This document shows, one piece after another, positions 27,457-36,304 of a stretch of 64,000 nt of DNA. How positions within the stretch are numbered: the first letter of the stretch is position 1; every line of letters starts with the position of its first letter. The stretch is from contig NZ_MAYG01000012.1 in assembly GCF_001684965.1 (NCBI RefSeq), positions 62,001-126,000 on the forward strand, read 5' to 3'. The position numbers were made by a program, and so were the translations under genes. Under the pieces are notes generated by a model. The model was not told the origin of the DNA, did no database searches, and saw nothing but the letters and a program-made list of their open reading frames with translations. Origin of the DNA: Chryseobacterium arthrosphaerae (GTDB lineage Bacteria > Bacteroidota > Bacteroidia > Flavobacteriales > Weeksellaceae).

Positions 27457-28719
27457 TTAGTATAGATCAAAGAATTTTTTAAACGCCGGAACGACAATTG
27501 TGGCAGGAGGTTCCTGATTAATTGTAATTTTTCCGCTACAGGAAGTACCTTCCTTTATCGCGACATTAGGTCCTTTGGCTGAGGTCCATTTGTAACCACT
27601 GTAAGATTGGGCATCTTTTTCAAACTCTACATGCACTTCGAATAAAGGGCCTGAAGCTAACAAACCTTTGGCCAGCTGGTCATTTTTTACTAAAGTCATT
27701 AATCCTTGTTGAGTAATAGGAAAATCAGAAATGTAAGTAACTTTTCCTTCTATGAATCCATATTCCTGAGGTTGTACTGTAGAAGGAACAACAAAAGCTT
27801 CCATTCCTTTTTTTATTTTCTTTCCATCCTGAGAAGGGATATAAAGGACTCCTTTCAGTCCTGCTAATTTTTCAGTTCCTAAATTTTTTAACTTAAATAA
27901 AGGAGTTCCTGCTCCTACCACAACTCCTGCATCTGTAAGAACTTCTACAACTTCTCCATCATAAGGACTCTTTATTTTATTCTGTGTTTCATATCTTTCG
28001 GAAAGGAACTGAAGATTTCTTTCTGCTTCAGCAATACGCTGATTTTGCAGCGTTATTTTCTGCTCCAGATCAAAGCCTAAATTATGTTGTTGGCTAGATG
28101 TTTGAGCCATTTGTGCTTTTAATCTTTCTATGGTATTTTTTGAAGCGTCTATCTGCTGTTTTGTTCCGGCGACCTGTGACTTAATAATGAGCCCTTTACT
28201 AAGAAGGTTATTCTCAGATTCCAACTGGCTATAAAGAAATGCAAGTTTTTTCTTTTCTGCTTCGATTTCCCCCTGGATACTGACTCTGTTTTGACTGATC
28301 AGTTTTCCTTCTAAGTGATTGCCCTCGTTTCCATAGGCCATTAGCTTTCCCATTTCAAATTTTCTGTCTGATAGTACTGCCTTGGCATCTTCTATCTGCT
28401 GAAAAAGATCGGTTTGCTGTATCGTAGCAATTACATCTCCTTTTTTTACTTTATCTCCTATAGCAATATGTAACTTCACAAGTTGTCCCTGAGAGGTTGC
28501 AACCACCTCATGAACCTCTCCGCCAAGTACAACACCTACTGCATTAAGTTTCGTTTTTACAGTACCCAATACGGCCCAGCAAATTCCTGTCCCCAATGCA
28601 ATGAAAACAGTAAATAGGGCAATCCATGCCTTTGGTCCCGTAACTTTTATTAACTGATCTAATTTTTCCGGAGTAGAAAGTTTTTCTAATGCTGACTTTC
28701 TAAAAAAACCTGCTGACAT
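27457..28719 (-). CDS. HlyD-family periplasmic adaptor of the NHLP export system
   Basis: 420 residues. A single N-terminal membrane helix (~32-55, WIALFTVFIALGTGICWAVLG) is followed by a lipoyl-like half-motif (GQLVKLHIAIGDKVKKGDVI), a long coiled-coil hairpin (~110-240), the second lipoyl half (NKIKSPYDGEVVEVLTDAG) and a C-terminal beta domain. It joins the inner-membrane ABC exporter to the TolC channel encoded 11 bp upstream. Family assignment is firm; the NHLM type follows from its neighbours. Confidence 0.9.
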   Translation of the reverse strand: MSAGFFRKSALEKLSTPEKLDQLIKVTGPKAWIALFTVFIALGTGICWAVLGTVKTKLNAVGVVLGGEVHEVVATSQGQLVKLHIAIGDKVKKGDVIATIQQTDLFQQIEDAKAVLSDRKFEMGKLMAYGNEGNHLEGKLISQNRVSIQGEIEAEKKKLAFLYSQLESENNLLSKGLIIKSQVAGTKQQIDASKNTIERLKAQMAQTSSQQHNLGFDLEQKITLQNQRIAEAERNLQFLSERYETQNKIKSPYDGEVVEVLTDAGVVVGAGTPLFKLKNLGTEKLAGLKGVLYIPSQDGKKIKKGMEAFVVPSTVQPQEYGFIEGKVTYISDFPITQQGLMTLVKNDQLAKGLLASGPLFEVHVEFEKDAQSYSGYKWTSAKGPNVAIKEGTSCSGKITINQEPPATIVVPAFKKFFDLY

Positions 28720-28730
28720 AATTTTAGTAT

Positions 28731-30305
28731 TTAATAATTAGCTATGTTTGGAATGGTATAAAATACATCCTGATTAAGAGTAAACCCTCTATCTCCCTGA
28801 GAGATTAATGTTCCCGTTTCATGTCTGAGACTGATAATGGCATTGGCAAACTGCTGGTAAGCCTGCAGATATTCCAGTTCCGAGGAAGTAAGTCTTTCCT
28901 GGAATAAGATTACATTCAGGATCGTTGTGAGCCCTGCTTGGAGTTTTACCTGCTCACTGTTGAAAGCCTCTTTATAAGAATCCAACGCTTCTTTTGCTCT
29001 TTGCAGAACAATGACACTATTATCCAGTTTGTTAATTGCATTGCTTATATTGAGTTCTATATTCCGCTGAAGGTTTTCATTCGATATTTTCTGATCATTC
29101 AAAGAAACAAGGTCTTTCGCATAATTTCCTTTTGCCAGATTATTATTGACAGGAAAAGTAAAAGTAAGTTTGGCACCTGCCCCAAGATTTCTTCCCTCAT
29201 TATTGGTAAATGATGAAAAGGTTTTATCAATTCCGTTTCCAGCAATAGCACTTCCATAGAAAACAAAACCGGTAAGATCTAACTGAGGTTTTGTATTGTT
29301 TTCAGCCAATCTGTATTGCATTTCCAGTGCATCAGAAATTTTTCCTACAGCCTGTAAATCTCCTCTTTTTTCTTTTGCTATTTTGATAAAAGCCGTTCTG
29401 TCAAGGTCAATTCTATACTCAGATTCGGGAATGGTAGGAAAATCATTGACAGGAATACCCAGCTGTAAACTTTCCTCATTGCTTAATCCAATTGCTCTTC
29501 CCAGATTTACTCTTGCCTCAAACAAACTTTGTTCTGCCAAAGCTGTCAGCTTTTCCTGATTCGCAAGGTCTGCATTCACCTGGGCCAAATCTCCGGCCGG
29601 CTTTTTATCTGCTTTGATAAGTTCTTTGGTAACATCCAAAACATTTCTTACCCGACCTTCGTTTTGTTTATAAATTTCTACTCTTTTATAAGCCAGGTAA
29701 TAATTCCAATACGCCTGGCCGATTTGCAGAATGGTATTTGAGTTTGTAAACTCATTACTGCTTTTGGAGTTTTCTATATAGAGTTGTGAGATCCTTTCGG
29801 AAATTGTGGTTACATCTCTCCCTCTTCCCCTCAACAAAGGCTGTGTCAATGAAAGATTGACTGAGCTTACATGGTTCCCCCAGAAAGCCCCAACATATTG
29901 ATTAAAGCCGTCATAAGGAAAGTTATTATTATTAAAACCATATTTTAAACTTATGTCTGTTATTTGTCCTGTTCTCAATTTCTTCCGTACTCCGGCAGAA
30001 AAATCCAACGTATTGGTTTTTAAAATCTTATCTATAAACTGATTTCTGGGATCTTCACCAAAAAGGGTATACCGGTTGGTTTTAACTGCGACTTCCGAGA
30101 ACAGATTGACATCAAATACGCTTCTCTGAATCTGAAAATCGGCTTCCGCACTTTTTATAGTATAGGCACTTCTCTGAATGGTTGGATTTTTTTCAAACGC
30201 TATATTTGAAATTCCCACCAGATCACAATTTATTTTGGATTGTCCATAGAAGCCGGTAATACCGACTCCCGTAAACAGCACGCAGATAAATTTATAAAAC
30301 CTCAT
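28731..30305 (-). CDS. TolC-family outer-membrane efflux channel
   Basis: 524 residues. A signal peptide ends near FYGQ (about 19-22). Two repeats of the OEP family follow, with long helices containing TLDFSAGVRKKLRTGQ, LSLTQPLLRGRGRDVT and LQAGLTTILNVILFQERLTS; the last is the diagnostic periplasmic helix pattern of TolC proteins. It should provide the outer-membrane exit of the RiPP exporter. It lies between the cNMP-binding gene (24 bp upstream) and the HlyD adaptor. Confidence 0.9.
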   Translation of the reverse strand: MRFYKFICVLFTGVGITGFYGQSKINCDLVGISNIAFEKNPTIQRSAYTIKSAEADFQIQRSVFDVNLFSEVAVKTNRYTLFGEDPRNQFIDKILKTNTLDFSAGVRKKLRTGQITDISLKYGFNNNNFPYDGFNQYVGAFWGNHVSSVNLSLTQPLLRGRGRDVTTISERISQLYIENSKSSNEFTNSNTILQIGQAYWNYYLAYKRVEIYKQNEGRVRNVLDVTKELIKADKKPAGDLAQVNADLANQEKLTALAEQSLFEARVNLGRAIGLSNEESLQLGIPVNDFPTIPESEYRIDLDRTAFIKIAKEKRGDLQAVGKISDALEMQYRLAENNTKPQLDLTGFVFYGSAIAGNGIDKTFSSFTNNEGRNLGAGAKLTFTFPVNNNLAKGNYAKDLVSLNDQKISNENLQRNIELNISNAINKLDNSVIVLQRAKEALDSYKEAFNSEQVKLQAGLTTILNVILFQERLTSSELEYLQAYQQFANAIISLRHETGTLISQGDRGFTLNQDVFYTIPNIANY

Positions 30306-30329
30306 TTTTAGAGATGAATTAATTCTATG

Positions 30330-30851
30330 TTAAACTTCTGAAAATCTGTGCAGTATCTGCCCAAAACGGGATCCTGCCTGAGCTACTCCATCCAAAATAT
30401 TGGTATCTATAAGATCTTCTTCTTCAGGATTGCCATATCCCAGCTGATCGGTTGTTTTTCTCAACCTGTTTGAAAGGAATAATGCCAAAGCATAGTAGAA
30501 GTTTGATCTGAATTCCGGATTTTCAGCCATCCTTGCGCTTATTGTATCCCGGGAAATCTGATAGACTACTGATGGCAGCGTAACAACTACTGAAACAGAC
30601 GGAGGCCTTGACTCCAGGAAAGACATCTCTCCTACGATTTCACCAGCTTCCAGCTTTGCTATTGCGTCTCTATTATTACTATCTGAAAACACAGATAGCT
30701 GACCCGACAGCACGATGAATAAGCTGTCTATACATTCTCCTTTGTTGATAAGGGTGTATCCTGCCGGCAATTCCAGCTTATTTCCGTTATGGATCATCCA
30801 TTCTACATCTCTGTCATTTAATTGACCTAAGAAAAAAAGTACTCTTTTCAT
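30330..30851 (-). CDS. Stand-alone cyclic-nucleotide-binding-domain protein
   Basis: 173 residues with a Crp-type beta barrel (~20-125) and a C-terminal helix but no HTH, so it is not a DNA-binding Crp. The phosphate-binding cassette GEIVGEMSFLESRPPSVSV keeps Gly-Glu, while its Arg lies two residues earlier than in classic cAMP-binding sites, so cAMP binding is uncertain. The C terminus ends with a short Gly/Ser stretch (GVAQAGSRFGQIL). It is inside the export operon next to tolC, and the second ABC subunit has similar barrels at its N terminus. A role in switching export by a nucleotide is an attractive inference. Confidence 0.75.
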   Translation of the reverse strand: MKRVLFFLGQLNDRDVEWMIHNGNKLELPAGYTLINKGECIDSLFIVLSGQLSVFSDSNNRDAIAKLEAGEIVGEMSFLESRPPSVSVVVTLPSVVYQISRDTISARMAENPEFRSNFYYALALFLSNRLRKTTDQLGYGNPEEEDLIDTNILDGVAQAGSRFGQILHRFSEV

Positions 30852-30936
30852 AATATAGATTCTTTTAATAAGGTTATGCTAAAATATTTTGTTTTTCATT
30901 GATGATTACGCCAAAAAAACTGCGATACCTGACGCT

Positions 30937-31275
30937 TTATTTACTTTTCACTTTTTGTAAAGAATCATAAATTCCTGTATAATCTGTCATGATCTGACCA
31001 CTCTTATCGTCTTTGACTACATCATCTGATGGGTTATCTGATTCTATATATTCTGTTTGTGGCTTTACAGGAATATTGATATACAGATATTCCGGATCAG
31101 ACTGATCAGTAACTCTGATTTTTTTGTCAATGGGTGGTTTTCTTCCAAAGAATTTTTCTAAAGCTTCTTCTGGATTTTCAAGTAAATATTTTTTGAAATC
31201 TTCATTTTCCCAGGCTTCAGAGATAATTCTAAAGAATACTTCCTGTCCTTTTTTCTGTTCTTCTGTTAAGTTCAT
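30937..31275 (-). CDS. NHLP-leader precursor-type protein without a Gly-Gly site
   Basis: 112 residues. Residues 1-75 have the NHLP leader pattern: EVFFRIISEAWENEDFKKYL, NPEEALEKFFG, then VTDQSDPEYLYINIPVKP. The rest (~76-112) is an acidic Ser/Asp/Lys-rich tail with no GG before it and no Cys, unlike the four other precursors. It could be a precursor processed another way, a decoy or chaperone leader, or a decayed precursor. It is the first small gene of the export operon, 18 bp after the AraC gene stop. Confidence 0.75.
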   Translation of the reverse strand: MNLTEEQKKGQEVFFRIISEAWENEDFKKYLLENPEEALEKFFGRKPPIDKKIRVTDQSDPEYLYINIPVKPQTEYIESDNPSDDVVKDDKSGQIMTDYTGIYDSLQKVKSK

Positions 31276-31293
31276 ATTTTTATTTTATATCTG

Positions 31294-31941
31294 TTATTCT
31301 AAAGAGTTGATGAGTTCTTTAGGGCTGATGTTATATTGATCTGCAAATAATTTTGAGAAGTAATGCACATCATTATAACCTACTGCATAAGCGATCTGTG
31401 AAATAGATTTTTGTATATAATTATCTATCATCTGCTTTGCTTTGTGCAACCTTAATATTCTTATGTATTTATTGGGTGTCAGGAAAACAAGGTTCCCTAT
31501 TTTTCTATGTAATTGTCTCTCGCTAACTGCCATCTTGTATGAAAGTTCATAAAGACTCAGCTCGTTTTGGGTAAGTGAGCCAAAAATTTCTTTTTCCAGA
31601 TTAATCAGCCAATCCTGATCAATTTTTGCAATTTTCTGAGGATTTATTTCGTCTGAACAAAGCTCCCGGACATTCTCATTAGATTCGTATATATCAAAAA
31701 TCTCCGGACGGCCTCTGAATGTTAGATTCAATGCTTTAGATTTTGTTTTCAGCATTATTTCTTCAATGATATCACTGATTTCTTTACTGCTTGAGAATAT
31801 GATCTCATCTTTTTTTTCTTTATGGTGCAAAGCGGTACTTTTGCTTACAGAAATGATATTTTCCAGGGGGTGCTTGATATTTTGAATGATCTGCTCCAGA
31901 ATGTCAGGAGAGTTCCAGTCTATATTTCTTGCTGTATTCAT
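31294..31941 (-). CDS. AraC-family transcriptional regulator
   Basis: 215 residues. The C-terminal ~90 residues are an AraC double HTH: MAVSERQLHRKIG, KYIRILRLHKAKQMI, ISQIAYAVGYNDVHYFSKLF. The N-terminal part (~1-110) begins like the histidine-kinase dimerisation helix seen in Bacteroidota regulators (DILEQIIQNIKHPLENIISV) but lacks an ATPase domain. It stands 18 bp before a precursor gene and 47 bp after the N-acyltransferase stop, so it is likely the local operon regulator. Confidence 0.82.
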   Translation of the reverse strand: MNTARNIDWNSPDILEQIIQNIKHPLENIISVSKSTALHHKEKKDEIIFSSSKEISDIIEEIMLKTKSKALNLTFRGRPEIFDIYESNENVRELCSDEINPQKIAKIDQDWLINLEKEIFGSLTQNELSLYELSYKMAVSERQLHRKIGNLVFLTPNKYIRILRLHKAKQMIDNYIQKSISQIAYAVGYNDVHYFSKLFADQYNISPKELINSLE

Positions 31942-31988
31942 CTTAGTGGGATTATTAGTTTGTTTTTAAATGGTTATAGTTGGTAATG

Positions 31989-32591
31989 TTAGCTTACTAA
32001 ATATCTGTTAGCGTCATAAAATCCTTTAAGTCCGTCATAGTTCATGGATACAGGAATCGTTTCGGAGCCTAAATAATTAATAGAATCACCTATTACATCT
32101 GCTTTTATTCCCATCATATTCATTACCCTTAGAAGTTTACTATCACATTCTGCAAAGGCAACACTATTTTCATCTTTACAAATAGGCGTAATAGCATGTA
32201 CCATAAGCTTTTTAAATAGAGTGCGATCCTGGTTGTACTTATTGGTTGCGAATCTTCCAATATGCCATATTGAAGAAGCATTCTGTGAAAAGCTTATATC
32301 CAGTGGATTAATATTAAAAAGTTTTTGAATGGGAAGTTTTATTTTGTAATCCCATTTAATAATACGGATAGAGCCCTGGATGTTTCCAGTGGAATCTTTT
32401 ATAACAAAAATTTCAGAATTTTTAAAATAATTTAGTTCTTCATTATAAACTTTCTCCACATCATTTTGCAAAACCATTTCCGGTATACAATTCTCAGTAT
32501 GATGGCTGAAGTTTTCTTCTACTACAAATTTGGCCAGTTCGTTGAGCTGCTCCAGCTCTAATTGATTTAAATAACTTTGTGTGATTCTCAT
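31989..32591 (-). CDS. FeeM/LuxI-like N-acyltransferase (GNAT fold) in the RiPP operon
   Basis: 200 residues from the ATG at 32591; 27 upstream in-frame codons are rejected because the encoded extension is not protein-like and crosses the likely promoter. The fold pattern is that of autoinducer-synthase/FeeM-type acyltransferases: IFVIKDSTGNIQGSIRIIKW, then IWHIGRFATNKY, a helix, and FAECDSKLLRVMNMMGIKAD ending in a YLGSETIPVSM strand. GNATs of this type acylate Lys or Orn side chains of NHLP precursors in selidamide pathways, or make acyl amino-acid signals. It is the first gene of the export operon. Confidence 0.65.
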   Translation of the reverse strand: MRITQSYLNQLELEQLNELAKFVVEENFSHHTENCIPEMVLQNDVEKVYNEELNYFKNSEIFVIKDSTGNIQGSIRIIKWDYKIKLPIQKLFNINPLDISFSQNASSIWHIGRFATNKYNQDRTLFKKLMVHAITPICKDENSVAFAECDSKLLRVMNMMGIKADVIGDSINYLGSETIPVSMNYDGLKGFYDANRYLVS

Positions 32592-32608
32592 GGTGGTTAT
32601 GTTTTTAA

Positions 32609-32616
32609 CAAATCTA
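32609..32616 (-). promoter_or_regulatory. -7-like element before the N-acyltransferase/export operon
   Basis: On the minus strand TAGATTTG fits TAnnTTTG, 17 bp ahead of the start codon at 32591. No -33 box at standard spacing is present; the operon may depend on an activator. The divergent LuxR gene begins 248 bp away. Confidence 0.35.
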
Positions 32617-32839
32617 CTTGGCATAAATGTCAATTCCACTACACCAAATTGTAGTATTGATCTGAAAACCAAACAACTACCTAAAAGTGTAGTCTCTTAA
32701 TTTTATATAACCATCTATGAATAAGACCTTTAAAACAAATTCCATATTTCATTAAGATCAGTACAAAAAGATTAAATTTTATACCTTAAGACTATGGATG
32801 TTATTCATTTTATTATATTTTTGTATAAAACTGATAATA

Positions 32840-33604
32840 ATGAACACGAATGAAACGAATTCTTTTTTCAATCATAAGAATACTATTGATAATGTAACGG
32901 AAGAAGAGAAGGAACAACAGTTCAGTTACCTTGAATCTATTAAGGCATTTGCAAGAGCTACCTACACCAGTATCTACGTAATTGATTATATGAAACAAGG
33001 CTTTGAATATGTTTCGGACAACCCATTATTTCTCTGTGGCAACACCCCCCAACAGGTCCTGGAAATGGGATATGCCTTTTATTTTAAATACGTTCCTAAA
33101 ACAGATCTGGAACTATTATTGAAGATTAATTCCGTAGGATTTGATTTTTATGAAAAAATTGCCTTAGAAAACAGGCTGGACTATACTATTTCTTATGATT
33201 TTCATATCATCAACAAAGAGGATAAAAAGATATTGGTAAACCAAAAGCTAACCCCTTTATTCCTCAACAGAGAAGGGAAAATCTGGAAAGCAATATGTAT
33301 TATATCTATTTCTTCAGAAAGAGATTCCGGAAATATTAAAATCTATCAAAACGGAGAAAATAAAGTCTACCAATACAGACTAGACCGGAATATTTGGGAA
33401 ACGGAAAAAAAAGTAGTTCTCTCTAAAAGAGAACAGGAAATCCTGCAACTCTGCGCAAGGGGCTTTACTATTAATGACATCGCAGAGGCTATTTTTATTT
33501 CACCGGATACTGTAAAATTTCACAGAAGAAAATTGTTTGACAAATTAGAGGTAAGCAATATTACAGAAGCCATTGCCTATGCTACGAATAATAAGCTTAT
33601 TTAA
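32840..33604 (+). CDS. LuxR-type HTH regulator with PAS-like sensor domain
   Basis: 254 residues from the ATG at 32840; a 14-codon upstream extension is hydrophobic and poor. Residues ~20-165 look like a PAS domain (YLESIKAFARATYTSIYVID, YVSDNPLFLCGNTPQQVLEM). Residues ~195-254 are a LuxR HTH with LSKREQEILQLCARGFTIND and ISPDTVKFHRRKLFDKLEV. It is divergent from the acyltransferase and export operon across 248 bp, which suggests it controls them. Its stop overlaps the stop of the DUF3667 gene by three bases. Confidence 0.82.
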   Translation: MNTNETNSFFNHKNTIDNVTEEEKEQQFSYLESIKAFARATYTSIYVIDYMKQGFEYVSDNPLFLCGNTPQQVLEMGYAFYFKYVPKTDLELLLKINSVGFDFYEKIALENRLDYTISYDFHIINKEDKKILVNQKLTPLFLNREGKIWKAICIISISSERDSGNIKIYQNGENKVYQYRLDRNIWETEKKVVLSKREQEILQLCARGFTINDIAEAIFISPDTVKFHRRKLFDKLEVSNITEAIAYATNNKLI

Positions 33605-34341
33605 TGAAAATACATTTTCCCTATATTATTAATTGTATTCAGGACAAACCATTGTAACAGGATAATCAGTATTGTGCAAACAAGAGATCGGACTATTAAA
33701 GAATATTTTTTGTAATAAAAAACTGAAAAATATTGATAGATAAACCAGAAAAAATAAACAACAGTAAAAAAATCGATAATCCTTTTTATAGCTTTTAAAA
33801 CACTCAGATCATTACAGATGATGAGAAATATTTCAAAAACGAGATATATTATCAGCATTCCGCACATCATATACATGCATAAGATAAGCATCTCAAGATA
33901 GTTCTGTTTACTTTTTCTAAAAAATAAATATACAACACATGCCCAAAAAGGAATACTTATAAATTTTAAAACTTTATAATAATTTTCCGCCAGTGTCATA
34001 TATCCGGAAACAATTTCTTTTCCATATAACTCTACATTATTAACTGATGAATAGTTCTGCACGAAGTGATTGATTCCGAGGAGAATCAAAAACAAAGTAA
34101 AATAGTTAAAATATTGAACTCTTTTCCCTTGTATATACTCTCTGATGCTATGACCCGGTCTTGTAAAAAGTTCTTTAATAGTAAACAAAAAACCCTTATC
34201 CAAATGAAATACACCATGTATAAAATCATGAACTACAAAATGTTTCAGAGAAAAACGATGCGTAGTAGTTTTCTGCCCACAAATGGAGCAGAAATTATTT
34301 TCAATCTCAGAATTACAGTTTAAACACTTACTATTTCCCAT
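33601..34341 (-). CDS. DUF3667 zinc-ribbon membrane protein, behind the LanM gene
   Basis: 246 residues. The N terminus has a zinc ribbon (CLNCNSEIENNFCSICGQ, four Cys), followed by the conserved DUF3667 block FSLKHFVVHDFIHGVFHLD and FTRPGHSIREYIQGKRVQYF, then four or five membrane helices. It starts 6 bp after the LanM-type stop, so it is translated from the same message. DUF3667 proteins are common in Bacteroidota without a known role. An immunity or membrane-targeting job for the peptide product is inference from position only. Confidence 0.75.
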   Translation of the reverse strand: MGNSKCLNCNSEIENNFCSICGQKTTTHRFSLKHFVVHDFIHGVFHLDKGFLFTIKELFTRPGHSIREYIQGKRVQYFNYFTLFLILLGINHFVQNYSSVNNVELYGKEIVSGYMTLAENYYKVLKFISIPFWACVVYLFFRKSKQNYLEMLILCMYMMCGMLIIYLVFEIFLIICNDLSVLKAIKRIIDFFTVVYFFWFIYQYFSVFYYKKYSLIVRSLVCTILIILLQWFVLNTINNIGKMYFH

Positions 34342-34347
34342 ATTAAA

Positions 34348-36204
34348 TCATGCATTTACTGCGTGCAAAGATAATGACTCTTCTATAAAATCAATTTGTT
34401 CATTGCAATTTTCAATAGAAGCTGACTCTATTTTATTTTTTAAATTTTGCATTGCATTCATATCAAATAAATCAACCTTTTCTCCATTTTCCAACAATAA
34501 ATGATCTGACAGTGTATTGATATAAAAAGCTGGAATATCTCCTAAGGTTATTTGTTCTCTCTCAGATTTCAAAAGTCCTGTATTCAGGTGTTTATTAACC
34601 ATATATGCTTTAGACAGCACCTCCTGCTTTATTCCATACATTGTAGAGTCTTTCAGGTACTCAGGATGGGAAAGGATGACGAGTAATTTAAAATAAACTT
34701 CCGTATTCCGTACCAGGAATCTTACTTTTTTATTCTCAAAACTATTAATTGGAGATTGTTCAGATAATAAAAATTCTTTATTATCTAATATTAAATGATA
34801 CAGTTTAATAAAACCTGATATAAATGTATCTTTATAATCTTCAATATGATAAGGAACATTATTTAAATGCGGAATATTCTTTGATTCATTGTTTTGGGTA
34901 ATACACTGGGGAACTTTTTTCATTGTATCCCTATTCGGATTTATTATTTTGGGAGAAATAATTGTTTTAGATTTTTTCTGAGCTACAGACCCCAATCCAC
35001 AAATTTCTCTATCTCCGGTCTCATCTGTAGGAAGCAGTAAACTTTCTAATATGGAATTTTCAAGCCTTTTGGTATCATTCTTTATTCTATATTTTATCTT
35101 TGGTCCAATAATAGTCTCATGATCAATCAAAACCGGACAATTTCCAGAAGCTATTACATTTTCATAATGGTAATCTCTTGTACTAAGAAAATAAGCAAGC
35201 CCTGTAATGATTCCTGCCTTTTCATAATACTCTTCAATATCATTCAATGTTTCACACTCCTTATATTCTACAAATTCCATCCACCCATATTCCTCTTTAT
35301 TAATAATTTTAAATTTCTTCAGAGGAATTACTAAATTATCGCCTACCCAATCTAATAAATCATTGAATGCATCTGTTACTTCAAGATTAGTAGGCTTATA
35401 TACCACTTTATAACTCTTCGCAAACTTTAAAATAACCGTTGTTTCCCCGTTATGTTTATCTCCAGCATTAAGTATAATATCATCTAATTCACCTAATTTA
35501 ACTTGAAATTTATTTTCAATATCATTATAGTCCTTTTCCAACCTTTCGAAAAGTTTGGAAATAAATTGAATATTCCGGTATGTTTTGGTCATTAGTATCC
35601 TGGCTAACATCGGATATTTATCAAAAAGACCAAGATATTTTTCTGATATATTCTTTTGAGCAAACTCTTTATAGTAAATATTACTATTTTCTGATTCAAT
35701 AACAGTATAATTATGCTTTTCTAAAAAAAAGAGGAACTCATCAAGAAAAACATTATAACAACTTGAAATTAAATCTTTGTAAAAAAAAGATTGTAAGGTA
35801 TTCACCAGGTTATCTGATAATATTCTATCTATTGAAGATATTGAAAAATCTACAAGAGGAAATAAAATGTCGTAAAAGGGTAAGTCATTATTTTTCTCTT
35901 TGATCATCAGAATGCTCTCGTAGGTTAGAAATTTTTGTAATAGCTCTATCCAAACAGAAGGTTTTATTTCATTATTATCTTTAAAATCATTTGAGATCAT
36001 AAGAGTAACATCATCTTCATTAATATTTACAGCTTCACAGTATTTTTTAAATTGTTCTTCTAAACCATCTTTATCAATATTTTTTTTCCAGAATCCCAAA
36101 TACTTATTGTTTTCTCCGGAAAAAGGGATAAAAACGGAGCTTTCATTAATTCGCTCAAATGGCAGAAGTGCCTTTAGATATAAATGATTAAAATTTTGTG
36201 ACAT
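34348..36204 (-). CDS. LanM-type lanthipeptide dehydratase domain protein lacking the LanC cyclase
   Basis: 618 residues matching the N-terminal dehydratase half of class II LanM (DUF4135). The kinase-like core is intact: GDKHNGET (248-255), Lys270 in VVYKP, Asp344/His346/Asn349 in TRDYHYENVIA, Asp361/Glu363 in LIDHETI, a lyase-related Arg499/Thr501/Tyr504 in VRNTEVYF, and GDIPAFY (555-561). The protein ends just where the ~350-residue LanC domain normally begins. It should phosphorylate Ser/Thr of the neighbouring precursors and eliminate phosphate to dehydroamino acids, but cannot catalyse ring closure. Spacing to the precursors is 100 bp, with a hairpin in between. Confidence 0.88.
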   Translation of the reverse strand: MSQNFNHLYLKALLPFERINESSVFIPFSGENNKYLGFWKKNIDKDGLEEQFKKYCEAVNINEDDVTLMISNDFKDNNEIKPSVWIELLQKFLTYESILMIKEKNNDLPFYDILFPLVDFSISSIDRILSDNLVNTLQSFFYKDLISSCYNVFLDEFLFFLEKHNYTVIESENSNIYYKEFAQKNISEKYLGLFDKYPMLARILMTKTYRNIQFISKLFERLEKDYNDIENKFQVKLGELDDIILNAGDKHNGETTVILKFAKSYKVVYKPTNLEVTDAFNDLLDWVGDNLVIPLKKFKIINKEEYGWMEFVEYKECETLNDIEEYYEKAGIITGLAYFLSTRDYHYENVIASGNCPVLIDHETIIGPKIKYRIKNDTKRLENSILESLLLPTDETGDREICGLGSVAQKKSKTIISPKIINPNRDTMKKVPQCITQNNESKNIPHLNNVPYHIEDYKDTFISGFIKLYHLILDNKEFLLSEQSPINSFENKKVRFLVRNTEVYFKLLVILSHPEYLKDSTMYGIKQEVLSKAYMVNKHLNTGLLKSEREQITLGDIPAFYINTLSDHLLLENGEKVDLFDMNAMQNLKNKIESASIENCNEQIDFIEESLSLHAVNA

Positions 36205-36251
36205 ACTTAGAATATTAAAATGAGAATTATACTTACTTCACATGAATATAA

Positions 36252-36282
36252 AAGTCATTTGATATGTGATATCAAATGACTT
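36252..36282 (-). terminator. Hairpin between precursor genes and the LanM gene (attenuator)
   Basis: A perfect 14-bp stem (36252-36265 with 36269-36282) and a 3-nt loop; on the minus strand it is followed by a short T-rich run. Such a partial terminator would give more precursor than enzyme message, a usual RiPP arrangement. Confidence 0.65.
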
Positions 36283-36304
36283 ATAAGAATTTATGTATTC
36301 AATA

